Shown: positions 52,919-62,105 of the stretch, in pieces
Layout: each line of letters opens with the position of its first letter
Position numbering within the stretch: position 1 is the stretch's first letter
Translations under genes and position numbers: made by a program
Source: Zobellia roscoffensis
GTDB taxonomy: Bacteria; Bacteroidota; Bacteroidia; Flavobacteriales; Flavobacteriaceae
Reading direction: 5' to 3'
Length of the DNA stretch: 64,000 nt
NCBI RefSeq assembly: GCF_015330165.1
Contig: NZ_JADDXT010000002.1
Location: 1,486,504 to 1,550,503 of the forward strand
The notes under the pieces: model-generated
What the model saw: only the letters and a program-made list of their open reading frames with translations
What the model was told of the DNA's origin: nothing
Databases searched by the model: none

Positions 52919-52937
52919 TTGCGCAAATATTGCGCAA
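52919..52937. promoter_or_regulatory. Tandem candidate operators TTGCGCAA (sites 4 and 5)
   Basis: Two perfect TTGCGCAA palindromes at 52919-52926 and 52930-52937, centres 11 bp apart, about one helical turn. The second extends to the 10-bp palindrome ATTGCGCAAT. They end 31 bp before the dehydrogenase start codon. Confidence 0.6.
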
Positions 52938-52968
52938 TTGAAGTTATAATTACAATCAGAAAAATAAA

Positions 52969-54048
52969 ATGGGAAAAACGTACAAAATCGCTGTTGTTAA
53001 CGGCGACGGAATTGGGGCTGAAATAGTTCCTGCCGGAGTTTCCGTGCTAGATGCGGTAGCAGAAAAATTCGGATTTAAATTAGATAAACAGGAGTTTCCT
53101 TTTGGAGCAGGTTATTTTAAGGAGCATGGCAAGTTTATGTCAGACGATGCTCTTGAAACTTTAAAGGAATTTGATGCTATATATTTCGGCGCCGTAGGCT
53201 TAACGGATGTTGATGATACCCTTCCGGCAAGAGATTATACATTTCGTGTAAGGACCTCTTTTCAACAGTATGTAAATTACCGCCCCGTGAAGTTATTTCC
53301 GGGAGTTGAAAGTCCGTTGCGCTACAAAACGGAAAAGGATATTGACTTTGTTGTAGTGCGCGAAAACAATGAAGGCGAATTTGTTCAGAGTGGAAAAATC
53401 ATGCACGGCGACAAACCGGGCGGAATGGCAATGGATACCAGTATTTTCACTAGATTCGGTATTGAACGTATTGCACATTATTCTTTTAAATTGGCACGTA
53501 AACGTAATAATAAGGTTACCAATGTAACCAAGTCCAACACACTTATCAATAGCCTTGCCTATTGGGACAGTGTAATTGCGGAGGTGGCACAAGAATACCC
53601 AGATGTTGAATACAATAAAATGTATATTGACAATGCATCGGCGAGTTTTGTTTTGCGTCCAGAGATTTTTGATGTTATTTTGACTACCAACCTTTTTGGA
53701 GATATCCTTTCTGATTTAGGAGGCGCCGTTATGGGTAGCTTGGGTCTCGGTGGAAGTGGAAATATCAATCCGGAAAAGGATTTTCCTTCTATGTTCGAGC
53801 CTATTCACGGTTCTGCTCCCGATATTGCAGGTCAGAATATAGCCAATCCTATCGGCCAGATTTGGTCTGCAGCCATAATGTTAGATCATTTGGGAGAAAC
53901 CGAAGCGGCAAAAGATATTATGGCGGGTATAGAAGCTACAACGGCAAAAGGAAATTTAACAAAAGACCTTCGCGGTACGGCATCAACGTCTGAGGTGGCC
54001 GCGAGCGTAGTGGAGTATATTAATGCTACAAAATTGTCAAGCATATAA
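52969..54048 (+). CDS. Isocitrate/isopropylmalate dehydrogenase-family enzyme (tartrate dehydrogenase-like)
   Basis: 359 residues, cytosolic beta-hydroxyacid decarboxylating dehydrogenase. Motifs: NGDGIGAEIVP at the N-terminus, RENNEGEF substrate loop, KSNTL, the metal-binding DNASASFVLRPE and NLFGDILSDLGG, and the NAD-binding EPIHGSAPDIAGQNIANP. The loop and length resemble the tartrate/malate dehydrogenase branch rather than LeuB. It leads a five-gene operon with gaps of 5-9 bp, including a four-carbon acid sugar kinase, suggesting oxidation of a sugar acid. True substrate is open. Confidence 0.82.
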   Translation: MGKTYKIAVVNGDGIGAEIVPAGVSVLDAVAEKFGFKLDKQEFPFGAGYFKEHGKFMSDDALETLKEFDAIYFGAVGLTDVDDTLPARDYTFRVRTSFQQYVNYRPVKLFPGVESPLRYKTEKDIDFVVVRENNEGEFVQSGKIMHGDKPGGMAMDTSIFTRFGIERIAHYSFKLARKRNNKVTNVTKSNTLINSLAYWDSVIAEVAQEYPDVEYNKMYIDNASASFVLRPEIFDVILTTNLFGDILSDLGGAVMGSLGLGGSGNINPEKDFPSMFEPIHGSAPDIAGQNIANPIGQIWSAAIMLDHLGETEAAKDIMAGIEATTAKGNLTKDLRGTASTSEVAASVVEYINATKLSSI

Positions 54049-54053
54049 TCAGA

Positions 54054-54692
54054 ATGATAGATAAAAAAATCATTGACCTTACTTTGCCCATTCAATCCGG
54101 GGATAAAGGCGTGACCATTGATAAGGCCAAAACCTTGGCAGAAGACGGGTGGAATGCCACCACTTTACACTTGTATTCGCATAGTGGTACCCATATGGAC
54201 GCTCCGTTGCATTTTGAGGTCAATGATCAAACGATAGATAAAATTCCGGTTGATCGGTTTGTTTCTGAGGCTTGGGTAGTAAACCTTTTGGGCATTCAGC
54301 CTAAGGAATCCATTACCGTAGCGCATTTGGGAGCGGTGGCAGAAAAGCTCGTAAATGGTCAAAGCATTCTCTTGCATACAGGATGGAGTAAAAAAGTAGG
54401 AACCGAAGAATATCGTGACGCCCTCCCTAGAATCAGCCCTGAATTGGCGCATTGGTTGGGAGAAAAAAAGGTGAATATTCTGGGTGTTGAACCCCCTTCC
54501 GTGGCGGATGTCAATAATATTCAAGAAGTGACCGAGGTGCATACCATTTTAATGAAAAACGATATAATTATTGTTGAGGGTTTAACAAATCTAGAGGCAA
54601 TTTCACAGTCTAAAATCACCCTTGTGGCCCTTCCGTTGAAGGTAAAAAATGGTGACGGGGCACCTGCCCGTATAATTGCCATACAAAACTAA
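54054..54692 (+). CDS. Cyclase-family (kynurenine formamidase-like) metal hydrolase
   Basis: 212 residues. The metal-binding motif SHSGTHMDAPLHF near residue 42-54 defines the cyclase family (PF04199-type), which hydrolyses amides or lactone-like bonds. Other conserved parts are ILLHTGWSKK and GVEPPSVADV. Gaps to both neighbours are 5-6 bp. In this operon a lactonase or acid-sugar hydrolase role is more likely than tryptophan degradation, since no other kynurenine genes are present (inference). Confidence 0.8.
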   Translation: MIDKKIIDLTLPIQSGDKGVTIDKAKTLAEDGWNATTLHLYSHSGTHMDAPLHFEVNDQTIDKIPVDRFVSEAWVVNLLGIQPKESITVAHLGAVAEKLVNGQSILLHTGWSKKVGTEEYRDALPRISPELAHWLGEKKVNILGVEPPSVADVNNIQEVTEVHTILMKNDIIIVEGLTNLEAISQSKITLVALPLKVKNGDGAPARIIAIQN

Positions 54693-54698
54693 TTCGCA

Positions 54699-56084
54699 AT
54701 GTCTCACCAAACACTTTTAGAATCGATTAAAGATGGGGAGGGCTTGCGCGGCCATGAGTCTGAGGTACGTGCTGAGCTAGCAAAAAACCCAAAATCGATC
54801 GTTGTTTTAGATGATGACCCAACAGGAACACAAACGGTGTACGATGTTCCGGTGATTACAGAATGGACGGAGGATATATTGGAAAGAGAACTTTTGGTCA
54901 GTCCTGTTTTTTTTATACTCACCAATTCTAGAAGTTTACAAGTTGATGAAGCCGATGCACTTGGGGAACTACTGGGAAGCAGATTACAGAAATTGGCGGA
55001 GAAGCATCAAAAGAAACTAATTATTATCAGCCGAAGCGATTCCACACTCAGAGGGCATTATCCTAATGAGGTCGATGCGCTGGAAAAAGGAATAGGCCTT
55101 AGGCATTCAAAGCAATTATTGGTTCCTGCTTTTTTTGAAGGTGGTCGCTATACGTATGATGATATTCATTATGTAAAAGAAGGGAACGATTTTATCCCTG
55201 CAGCGGAAACTCCTTTTGCAAAAGACAATACATTCGGTTATACGTCATCCAATTTAAAAAACTGGATAGTAGAAAAATCAGAAGGAAAAATAGACCGAAA
55301 TACTATCGATAGTATTTCGGTGAAAGAATTGCGAAGTATATCGTCCGAAGAAATAAAGACAAGAATTGAATGGCCAAATACCACACACTTGGTGATAAAT
55401 GCCACGTCCTATGCAGATTTGCAGGTGATGGCACTTGCTGCTTTACAATGCAACGCCCCCTTACTTTTTAGAACGGCAGCCTCATTTGTAAATGCCATTT
55501 CTGGTATTGACATAAAACCTTGCTTGACGAAAGATGAAATTTTAATAGATCCATCTTCAAATGGTGCGTTAATCGTGGTGGGTTCCTATGTGCCTAAGAC
55601 TACAGCTCAACTGGCTTACATTAAAGAATATGGCGATGCCAAATTTCTAGAGTTAGATGTAACCAATATTTTTAATATTGACCTTTTCTGTAAAGAATTG
55701 GTGCTGTTGGTTGATAAGATAAATTTTAATATTAAGTCCGGTCGGGACGTAGTTGTTTTTACTAGTAGAAAAGTAGTAAAAGGAGCCACAAAACAAGAAA
55801 GCCTGGAAATTGTAAATCGGGTTTCCAACGCTCTTATCTCCATTGTAAAAAAGATAAGGTTTAGACCCAAATATATTCTGGCAAAGGGAGGGATCACATC
55901 AAGTGATGTAGCTACAAAAGGTCTCAATGTACGTCGTGCAAATGTTCTTGGGCAAGTGCTTAAAGGTGTGCCTGTATGGCAATTGGACCAGGAGTCAAAA
56001 TTTCCTGATATGCCTTACATCGTGTTTCCAGGGAACGTGGGAGATGATAAGGCGTTGTATGAATTAATCACGGTATTGAAATAA
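54699..56084 (+). CDS. Four-carbon acid sugar kinase family protein (DUF1537)
   Basis: 461 residues. The N-terminal substrate domain has the hallmark DDDPTGTQTVYD and IISRSDSTLRGHYPNE. The C-terminal nucleotide-binding domain has ILAKGGITSSDVATKGL and ends with VFPGNVGDDKALYELI. The family phosphorylates threonate, erythronate, or related acid sugars (or 3-oxo forms) with ATP. Usual partners are a dehydrogenase and an aldolase/decarboxylase. Here the dehydrogenase is present, but no class II aldolase is visible in the operon. Confidence 0.9.
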   Translation: MSHQTLLESIKDGEGLRGHESEVRAELAKNPKSIVVLDDDPTGTQTVYDVPVITEWTEDILERELLVSPVFFILTNSRSLQVDEADALGELLGSRLQKLAEKHQKKLIIISRSDSTLRGHYPNEVDALEKGIGLRHSKQLLVPAFFEGGRYTYDDIHYVKEGNDFIPAAETPFAKDNTFGYTSSNLKNWIVEKSEGKIDRNTIDSISVKELRSISSEEIKTRIEWPNTTHLVINATSYADLQVMALAALQCNAPLLFRTAASFVNAISGIDIKPCLTKDEILIDPSSNGALIVVGSYVPKTTAQLAYIKEYGDAKFLELDVTNIFNIDLFCKELVLLVDKINFNIKSGRDVVVFTSRKVVKGATKQESLEIVNRVSNALISIVKKIRFRPKYILAKGGITSSDVATKGLNVRRANVLGQVLKGVPVWQLDQESKFPDMPYIVFPGNVGDDKALYELITVLK

Positions 56085-56090
56085 AAAAAT

Positions 56091-57359
56091 ATGAAGACTC
56101 AGGGCTATTTTCCAAAGCGGTATTTTATGGTTTTAGGCACATTTTTATTGGCCTTACTGCTTTATGTAGACCGTGTTTGTATCTCAGTGGCAAAAGACCC
56201 AATTTCTGATATGCTCAGTTTGAGCGATAAACAGATGGGTTGGGTGCTAGCAGCATTTTCCTTGGGATACGCCCTTTTCCAAACTCCGGCAGGCATGCTG
56301 TCAGATGCTTTGGGACCGCGAAAAGTGCTTTCGGCCATCGTGGCCATTTGGTCCGTTTTTACGGCTTTAACAGGTGCAGCTTTCAATTTTATATCGCTTT
56401 TGGTGGTGCGGTTTCTTTTTGGAGCGGGAGAAGCGGGTGCTTTTCCTGGAATGTCAAGAGCAATTTATACCTGGATTCCTTTACAGGAAAGGGGCCTCGT
56501 TACTGGCATTAATTTTTCTGGTTCTCGATTGGGAGCGGCATTTGCGCTTCCTGCGGTAGCATGGTTGATCGATAGCTTCGGATGGAGGGCTTCTTTTGTT
56601 ATTCTCGGGGTTGTGGGTGTAGTTTGGGCCGCCGCTTGGTTTCTGTTTTTTAGGGATACTCCGGAGGAGCATTCTGGCGTTTCCGAACATGAAAAAGAGT
56701 TTATTTTATCTACAAGACAACAGCAAGATGCCAGTGTAAAGGCCGAAAAAATAAATATGGGCGACCTGCTAAAATCAAAAAATATATGGTTGGCCATGGG
56801 GCAGTATTTCTGCAGCAATTTTACTTTTTTCTTTGCCTTGACCTGGCTGTTCCCGCATGTGAAAAGCGAGTACGGGCTCAATACTATGGAAGCCGGTTTT
56901 TATACCGCGATTCCATTAATTTTTGGTGCTTTTGGTAACTGGACCTCCGGTGCGATGAGCGATCGCATATATAAATTAGGAAACTGGGATAGGTCTCGTA
57001 TCCTCCCGGCATCAATAGGATTTTTTCTTGCTGCACTCGGACTAGTAGGAAGTATTTATATGGATTCCGTGGAAGGTGCAATCCTATGCTTGAGCCTTGC
57101 GATTTTTGGTGCCGACATGACCTTGCCATCCTCATGGGCCTTTTGTGTTGATATTGGAAAAGAACATTCAGGCGCCGTATCGGGAACGATGAACATGGCC
57201 GGAAATATTGGTGCTTTTTTGACCGCTTTGGCATTTCCGTATCTACAATCTTGGACGGAATCTACAACTCCATTTTTTGTGGTGGGCGCATTATTGAATA
57301 CTATTGCAATTGTAATGTGGTACAACATGAAACCCCAAAGGCATTTTAGCACGTATTAA
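56091..57359 (+). CDS. MFS transporter, ACS-type (sugar-acid) family
   Basis: 422 residues with about 12 hydrophobic segments. The early YVDRVCISVAKDPISDML and SLGYALFQTPAGMLSDALGPRKVL match the anion:cation symporter family that carries hexuronates, glucarate, and galactonate. FLFGAGEAGAFPGMSRAIYTWIP is also typical. It is fourth in the acid-sugar operon, so an acid-sugar substrate is likely. Confidence 0.88.
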   Translation: MKTQGYFPKRYFMVLGTFLLALLLYVDRVCISVAKDPISDMLSLSDKQMGWVLAAFSLGYALFQTPAGMLSDALGPRKVLSAIVAIWSVFTALTGAAFNFISLLVVRFLFGAGEAGAFPGMSRAIYTWIPLQERGLVTGINFSGSRLGAAFALPAVAWLIDSFGWRASFVILGVVGVVWAAAWFLFFRDTPEEHSGVSEHEKEFILSTRQQQDASVKAEKINMGDLLKSKNIWLAMGQYFCSNFTFFFALTWLFPHVKSEYGLNTMEAGFYTAIPLIFGAFGNWTSGAMSDRIYKLGNWDRSRILPASIGFFLAALGLVGSIYMDSVEGAILCLSLAIFGADMTLPSSWAFCVDIGKEHSGAVSGTMNMAGNIGAFLTALAFPYLQSWTESTTPFFVVGALLNTIAIVMWYNMKPQRHFSTY

Positions 57360-57368
57360 TCAGGAAGT

Positions 57369-58394
57369 ATGGCACAATTAAAAGGCGTTTGTATAGGAGC
57401 GGGTTACTTTGGTCAGTTTCATTTTGAGGCATGGCAAAGAATAGATGAGGTAGAAATTGTAGGGGTTTGTGATGCCGTCAAAGAACGCGCGGAAGAAATT
57501 GTAAAAACTTACGGGTTTAAAAAGGCCTATGCCAATGTTGAAGAAATGTTCCGCCTAGAAAAGCCGGACTTTGTAGATATCATTACACCTCCTGAAAGCC
57601 ATTTGGAACTCTGTAAATTGGCAGTGGCACATAATATTGATATTATTTGTCAAAAACCTTTGGCGCCCACATTAGAAGAAGCTCGCAAGATAGAATCCCT
57701 TATTGCTGCATCTAACGTTAGGATGATGGTGCACGAAAATTTCCGGTTTCAACCTTGGCACCGTGAACTTAAAAAATTACTGGAAACTAATGTAATAGGC
57801 GATAAACTACACACCATAAACCTGCGTATGCGTATGGGCGATGGTTGGCAAACGGACGCTTATATGAACCGTCAACCTTATTTTAGGGAAATGGAGCGCT
57901 TACTCATTTATGAAACGGGAATTCATTTTATTGATGTGTTCCGGTATTTGGCAGGGGAAATTACCGAAGTCTATGCAAAACTGAGAACGCTGAATAGTAA
58001 CATAAAGGGCGAAGATTTTGCTTGGGTGCATTTTGATTTTGAAAATGGGGGATTAGGGTTTTTAGATGCCAATAGGTACAATGAAAATACTTCCGAAGAT
58101 CCAAGGTTAACTTTTGGTGCCGTGCTTATTGAAGGTGATAAAGGCAGCTTGAGACTTTACGATGATGGAAAGATTACGATTCAGCTTCTTGGGGAGAATG
58201 AAAAGGAGCATGAATATAGCTTTAATAATCAGAATTTTTCGGGGGATTGTGTTTTTGCCACACAACACCATTTTGTATTGAATCTCATTTCTGAAACTCC
58301 TTTTGAAACGGATGTTTCTAACTATATTCCCAACATTTTGGTGCTGGAAAAAATCTACGAATCCAGTAAGAATGGAGTCCCGGTAAAAATCTAG
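57369..58394 (+). CDS. Gfo/Idh/MocA-family oxidoreductase
   Basis: 341 residues. N-terminal Rossmann fold GAGYFGQFHFEAW (residues 8-20) and catalytic-Lys region CQKPLAPTLEEA, where the usual EKP is QKP. The C-terminal alpha/beta domain includes GIHFIDVFRYLAGEITEVYAKL. The family oxidises or reduces sugars and inositols with NAD(P). Last gene of the rightward operon, 9 bp after the MFS gene. A sugar or sugar-acid dehydrogenase feeding the kinase is likely; substrate unknown. Confidence 0.88.
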   Translation: MAQLKGVCIGAGYFGQFHFEAWQRIDEVEIVGVCDAVKERAEEIVKTYGFKKAYANVEEMFRLEKPDFVDIITPPESHLELCKLAVAHNIDIICQKPLAPTLEEARKIESLIAASNVRMMVHENFRFQPWHRELKKLLETNVIGDKLHTINLRMRMGDGWQTDAYMNRQPYFREMERLLIYETGIHFIDVFRYLAGEITEVYAKLRTLNSNIKGEDFAWVHFDFENGGLGFLDANRYNENTSEDPRLTFGAVLIEGDKGSLRLYDDGKITIQLLGENEKEHEYSFNNQNFSGDCVFATQHHFVLNLISETPFETDVSNYIPNILVLEKIYESSKNGVPVKI

Positions 58395-58584
58395 TTTATA
58401 TCGCTTTTCGTCTTCATTATTATTGATGGATTCATGTAAACACCTGCCGTATTTTCACTGTAAGAAAACCACCTTTAGAACGACTAATATTTCCCTTTAA
58501 ATCTAAAATTTCTTTAGTGTGCTGAACTACATAGATTTAGCTCATTGGCATGAGGGTTTTAGGTTTTAAAGGTGATTTATTCTT

Positions 58585-58592
58585 TAATTTTG
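58585..58592 (+). promoter_or_regulatory. Possible -7 promoter box for the LLM oxidoreductase
   Basis: TAATTTTG fits TAnnTTTG and lies 13 bp before the ATG at 58606. No clear -33 TTTG is seen. Confidence 0.3.
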
Positions 58593-58605
58593 AAGATAAG
58601 AAGAC

Positions 58606-59607
58606 ATGAAAGAAATGAAAACACCATATTCCATATTAGAATTAGCAACCGTCGGTGCAGGTTTTAAGCCAAAAGAAGTTTTTGACAATAGTCTAGAATT
58701 GGCACAAAAGGCTGAAGAGTTTGGTTACAACCGCTTTTGGTTGGCAGAACATCATAATATGTTAAGTATTGCCAGTTCGGCAACCTCTGTGCTTATGGGG
58801 CATATTGCCGGTGGAACACAAAAAATACGAGTGGGTTCTGGTGGAATTATGTTGCCCAATCATTCGTCTTTGCTCATTGCAGAGCAGTTTGGTACTTTGG
58901 CATCCTTATACCCCAATAGAATAGATTTAGGGTTAGGGAGAGCACCTGGAACAGATCAAACCACTGCAAATGCCATTCGTCCGGATAGAATGCAGGCGGT
59001 ATACCGTTTTCCTGAAGAACTACACAATATTCAAAAATACTTTTCAAAAGAGAATCAGCATGCAAAAGTTAGGGTGCCAATAGCCGAAGGTGTTGATGTG
59101 CCTATGTATATTTTAGGCTCTAGTACGGACAGCGCACATTTGGCGGCAAAAGAAGGTTTACCTTATGTGTTCGCAAGTCATTTTGCACCCGCTCATCTTA
59201 TGGAGGCGCTGAATATTTACTATAATAGTTTTCAGCCTTCTAAATATCTAAAAGAGCCTTATACTATGGCGGGCATAAATGTAATTGCTGCCGAAACCGA
59301 TGCAGAGGCCGAGACCATTTCAACTTCTATGTTACGCTTAATATTAGGTGTATTGACCGGTAAGATTGATTATATGCAGCCACCGGTAAAGATGACAGCT
59401 GAGCTTAAACAAATTTCTGCAGACCCTGCCTTTCAGCGAATGTTGAAATATGCTTTTGTAGGGAATAAGGCTACCGTTAAACAGCAAACAGAGGAATTTA
59501 TTAAGCAGACAGGTGTAAACGAAGTAATAGCAGTATCACATATTTACAATCAAGAGGATAGAATCAACTCATTCCGACTGTTTTCTGAGGTGATGAACGA
59601 AATGTAA
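58606..59607 (+). CDS. LLM-class flavin-dependent oxidoreductase
   Basis: 333 residues, TIM-barrel luciferase-like monooxygenase. The N-terminus (YSILELATVGAG, then FGYNRFWLAEHHNM) and GGIMLPNHSSLLIAEQFGTLASLYPNRIDLGLGRAPG are family hallmarks of the MsnO8-like single-component group. Probably uses FMN or F420-like flavin; physiological substrate is not known. It is a single gene, convergent with the siroheme synthase gene, and is not obviously linked to the acid-sugar operon. Confidence 0.88.
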   Translation: MKEMKTPYSILELATVGAGFKPKEVFDNSLELAQKAEEFGYNRFWLAEHHNMLSIASSATSVLMGHIAGGTQKIRVGSGGIMLPNHSSLLIAEQFGTLASLYPNRIDLGLGRAPGTDQTTANAIRPDRMQAVYRFPEELHNIQKYFSKENQHAKVRVPIAEGVDVPMYILGSSTDSAHLAAKEGLPYVFASHFAPAHLMEALNIYYNSFQPSKYLKEPYTMAGINVIAAETDAEAETISTSMLRLILGVLTGKIDYMQPPVKMTAELKQISADPAFQRMLKYAFVGNKATVKQQTEEFIKQTGVNEVIAVSHIYNQEDRINSFRLFSEVMNEM

Positions 59608-59641
59608 AAGTTATTGAAGATTAGGTTGTGTAAATAGTGGC

Positions 59642-60229
59642 CTAATCTTCGTCTTTTTTGTTGACCAGACCTTTTGTGAATTCGTTCAAGGTTTCCACTT
59701 TTTCCTCAAAATCTCCTTTAATGGTTTTTCTGAATTCATTAAGGTTTTGCACTAAATCATCTATATTTTCAGGAATAACATCTTCAAAAAACTGACGTAA
59801 ACGCTTTGCGGTTGTTGGGGATTTTCCGTTTGTGGAAATAGCCACTTTTACATTTCCCTTGGTAACGATTCCGCCCATATAAAAATCGCAAAAAGGAGGG
59901 TTGTCCGCTACATTAACTAGAATACTCTGCGCTCTACAATCATGATAAACTTGTTCGTTAACCTCAACCTTGTCCGTTGTGGCTACCACCATGTGTTTTC
60001 CTTTCAGAAAAGCTTCGTTATAATTGCTAACACGCATCTTAATTCCAAACTTATTGGCTAGGGTAACGGTTTCTTCCCTGAACATAGGTGATACCATTTC
60101 AACCTGTGCACTGGGGCTTGACTTTAGTAAAAAGGTCAATTTTTCTAAAGCCACGTTTCCACCGCCTACGATTAAAATATTTAGATTCGATACTTTAAGA
60201 AATACCGGGTACAGTTCATTCCGCTCCAT
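59642..60229 (-). CDS. Precorrin-2 dehydrogenase / sirohydrochlorin ferrochelatase (siroheme synthase N-terminal type)
   Basis: 195 residues from the ATG at 60229 (MERNELYPVFLKV). The NAD-binding motif VGGGNVALEK and VATTDKVEVNEQVY match the CysG N-terminal/Met8 module that makes siroheme from precorrin-2. The dimerisation part is SPTTAKRLRQFFED. The methyltransferase half of CysG is absent and presumably separate. The start overlaps the end of the kinase gene by 14 bp. Siroheme is the cofactor of NirB upstream in the same cluster. Confidence 0.88.
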   Translation of the reverse strand: MERNELYPVFLKVSNLNILIVGGGNVALEKLTFLLKSSPSAQVEMVSPMFREETVTLANKFGIKMRVSNYNEAFLKGKHMVVATTDKVEVNEQVYHDCRAQSILVNVADNPPFCDFYMGGIVTKGNVKVAISTNGKSPTTAKRLRQFFEDVIPENIDDLVQNLNEFRKTIKGDFEEKVETLNEFTKGLVNKKDED

Positions 60230-62075
60230 GTTCTTCTGCTTGTTTTTCTGTTTTATAATTGATGGTGACACGTGTTCCTTCATTAGGAATGGAATTTATA
60301 AACAACCTTCCGTTTATATAATCTATACGCTCTTTCATAAAAAAGAGGCCCATTCCGCCTTCGCTGTTGTTCTTTGGTACTTTTCCTAATATAGAGTCAT
60401 CAAAACCTTTGCCATCGTCATCAATAACTATACTTAAAATTTCGTCCTGAAATCTAATGGTTACCAAAATATAATTTGCTTCGGCATATTTAATAGCGTT
60501 GTTCACCGCTTCCTGCACCACACGATACATATTGGTTTCTGCTAGGGAATCAAACCGTAGGTGTTCATCGGTTTTATTGTCGAATAATACGGTTTTTCCT
60601 GTCAGTTTTGAGAGCTCTGCCGTCATTTTTTGAAGCGCAGGAAAAATACCGTGATCACTAAGCTCCGGCGGAGTTAAATTGAAAGTAGCTGTGCGCACGC
60701 CCTTAATTAAATCTGATGTTAGCGATTTTAGATAGGCTATTTTTTCTACCGTTTTTTCTTGGTTTTCAGGGTCAATAGACTCAATATTAAATTTTAGTGC
60801 GGTCAACATTTGACCAATACCGTCATGAATGTCTTTGGCAATACGTTTGCGTTCCTCTTCTTGCCCTTCTACAATTTGGCTGGCTTGTACCTTTTTTTGA
60901 AGCATGCGGGCTTCAAAATTCTGTTGGGTAAGCTGTTCAACTTTAATGCTGTTCTCTTTACGTTCCGTTACGTCCGAGCATAGAATAAGAATACTTTGTT
61001 GTCTGCTTGATTGATGCATGGGTACGATAGACATATCCAGCCAAAAATGCTCTCCTTTTGTGGTCGTAATCTTAATTTCTTCGGTGCGGATTATATTTTT
61101 TCTATTGCTTTTCAGCACTTCTCTAAGGTATTCCTGTTGGCCCGAGTCGGCTGTAAGAATTTCTGCTAAGGGCTTGTTGAGTTGATTTTCAGTAATTCCT
61201 AATAAATCAAGAAATTTTTTGCTAATAAAAACAACGCTTCCATCTTTTCGTGCACTTGCAAATAGTGAGGCATTGTCTATGACAAAATTAAGCTCTTGTA
61301 ATTCCTGTAGGGACTTTTCTTTTTCTGAATATAGTTGTTGAACCTCTTTGGCACGAGCTTCAGAGTTTACTTGGTTTTGCATTAAATTTCCTATGGTCTT
61401 GCGGATTTGCAGGGAAAGAGGGCGGAAGACAAAGAATATTTCCAATAGTAAAATTAAGAGAGAAAAGCCTAGCAGTAGAAGTTCTTTTCGTTTTAACCCC
61501 TGTAGTTTTTCATTACTATTCTCATCGTAGGCATTAACAATAGTATCCATTAATGTCAGAAAGGAACGTTCATTTTTTAATAAAACGGAAACATCGGTCG
61601 TGAGGTTTTCTAAGGGTTGAGGCGTGGGGTCAGAAACAAGCTCAATGATATTTTGAGCAGCTTTTTCCATGGCTGAATAATGGGGTTCGATCTCATGGAA
61701 ATAAGAAAGAATCTTAGCATCTTCTTCAACGGGAAGGTTCAGCTCTGAACTTCCTGACTGGAGCCCTGCATGAGAAGCCTTCCAGACAGAAAGTGTTTTC
61801 TTAATTTCTAAGGCGATTAAGCGTTTTTTTTCCTTAGAGATAGGACTCTCTTGAAGGAGTAATGCCTCTTTTACCAATTTCTGACTGTAGGCGCGTTGGC
61901 GTCCGGCCACATTAATAACACGAGAATCGCTCAGTTGCGAATTTAGGTGCAATTGAATTAGAATCTGCGAAATGATAATTGTTATTGCAATACCCGCCAA
62001 AGCCCATAAGTACCACTTTCTGATACTCAGAAAAGTTTCGGAGTCAAGTGGTAATTGGGTTTTGTCTTTTGCCAT
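60216..62075 (-). CDS. NarX-like sensor histidine kinase with PAS domain
   Basis: 619 residues. Membrane segments at about 19-37 and 200-220 flank a periplasmic PilJ/NarX-type helical domain (NVAGRQRAYSQKLVKEALLL). A PAS domain follows (about 270-385: ASLFASARKDGSVVFISKKFLDLLG). The HisKA_3 dimerisation helix has RKRIAKDIHDGIGQML with the phospho-acceptor His417. A HATPase_c domain spans about 500-610 (VVQEAVNNAIKYAEA, DDDGKGF, GGMGLFFMKERI). Context suggests nitrate/nitrite sensing. No response regulator gene is present in the window. Confidence 0.88.
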   Translation of the reverse strand: MAKDKTQLPLDSETFLSIRKWYLWALAGIAITIIISQILIQLHLNSQLSDSRVINVAGRQRAYSQKLVKEALLLQESPISKEKKRLIALEIKKTLSVWKASHAGLQSGSSELNLPVEEDAKILSYFHEIEPHYSAMEKAAQNIIELVSDPTPQPLENLTTDVSVLLKNERSFLTLMDTIVNAYDENSNEKLQGLKRKELLLLGFSLLILLLEIFFVFRPLSLQIRKTIGNLMQNQVNSEARAKEVQQLYSEKEKSLQELQELNFVIDNASLFASARKDGSVVFISKKFLDLLGITENQLNKPLAEILTADSGQQEYLREVLKSNRKNIIRTEEIKITTTKGEHFWLDMSIVPMHQSSRQQSILILCSDVTERKENSIKVEQLTQQNFEARMLQKKVQASQIVEGQEEERKRIAKDIHDGIGQMLTALKFNIESIDPENQEKTVEKIAYLKSLTSDLIKGVRTATFNLTPPELSDHGIFPALQKMTAELSKLTGKTVLFDNKTDEHLRFDSLAETNMYRVVQEAVNNAIKYAEANYILVTIRFQDEILSIVIDDDGKGFDDSILGKVPKNNSEGGMGLFFMKERIDYINGRLFINSIPNEGTRVTINYKTEKQAEEHGAE

Positions 62076-62105
62076 GTTAGGTGTATCAAATTACTGACCC
62101 TTGTA

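Larger units (their letters stand above)
52358..52968. other. AT-rich divergent regulatory region with five TTGYRCAA palindromes
   Basis: No gene is seen in this 611-bp gap. It holds five 8-bp near-perfect or perfect palindromes and a TATATTTG promoter-like box (52874-52881). Both flanking operons start here and point away from each other. Confidence 0.7.

Noticed and set aside
52969..54048. LeuB (3-isopropylmalate dehydrogenase) for branched-chain amino acid synthesis
   Set aside because: No leuACD nearby; the operon contains an acid-sugar kinase and ACS transporter, and the loop regions resemble the tartrate dehydrogenase branch.
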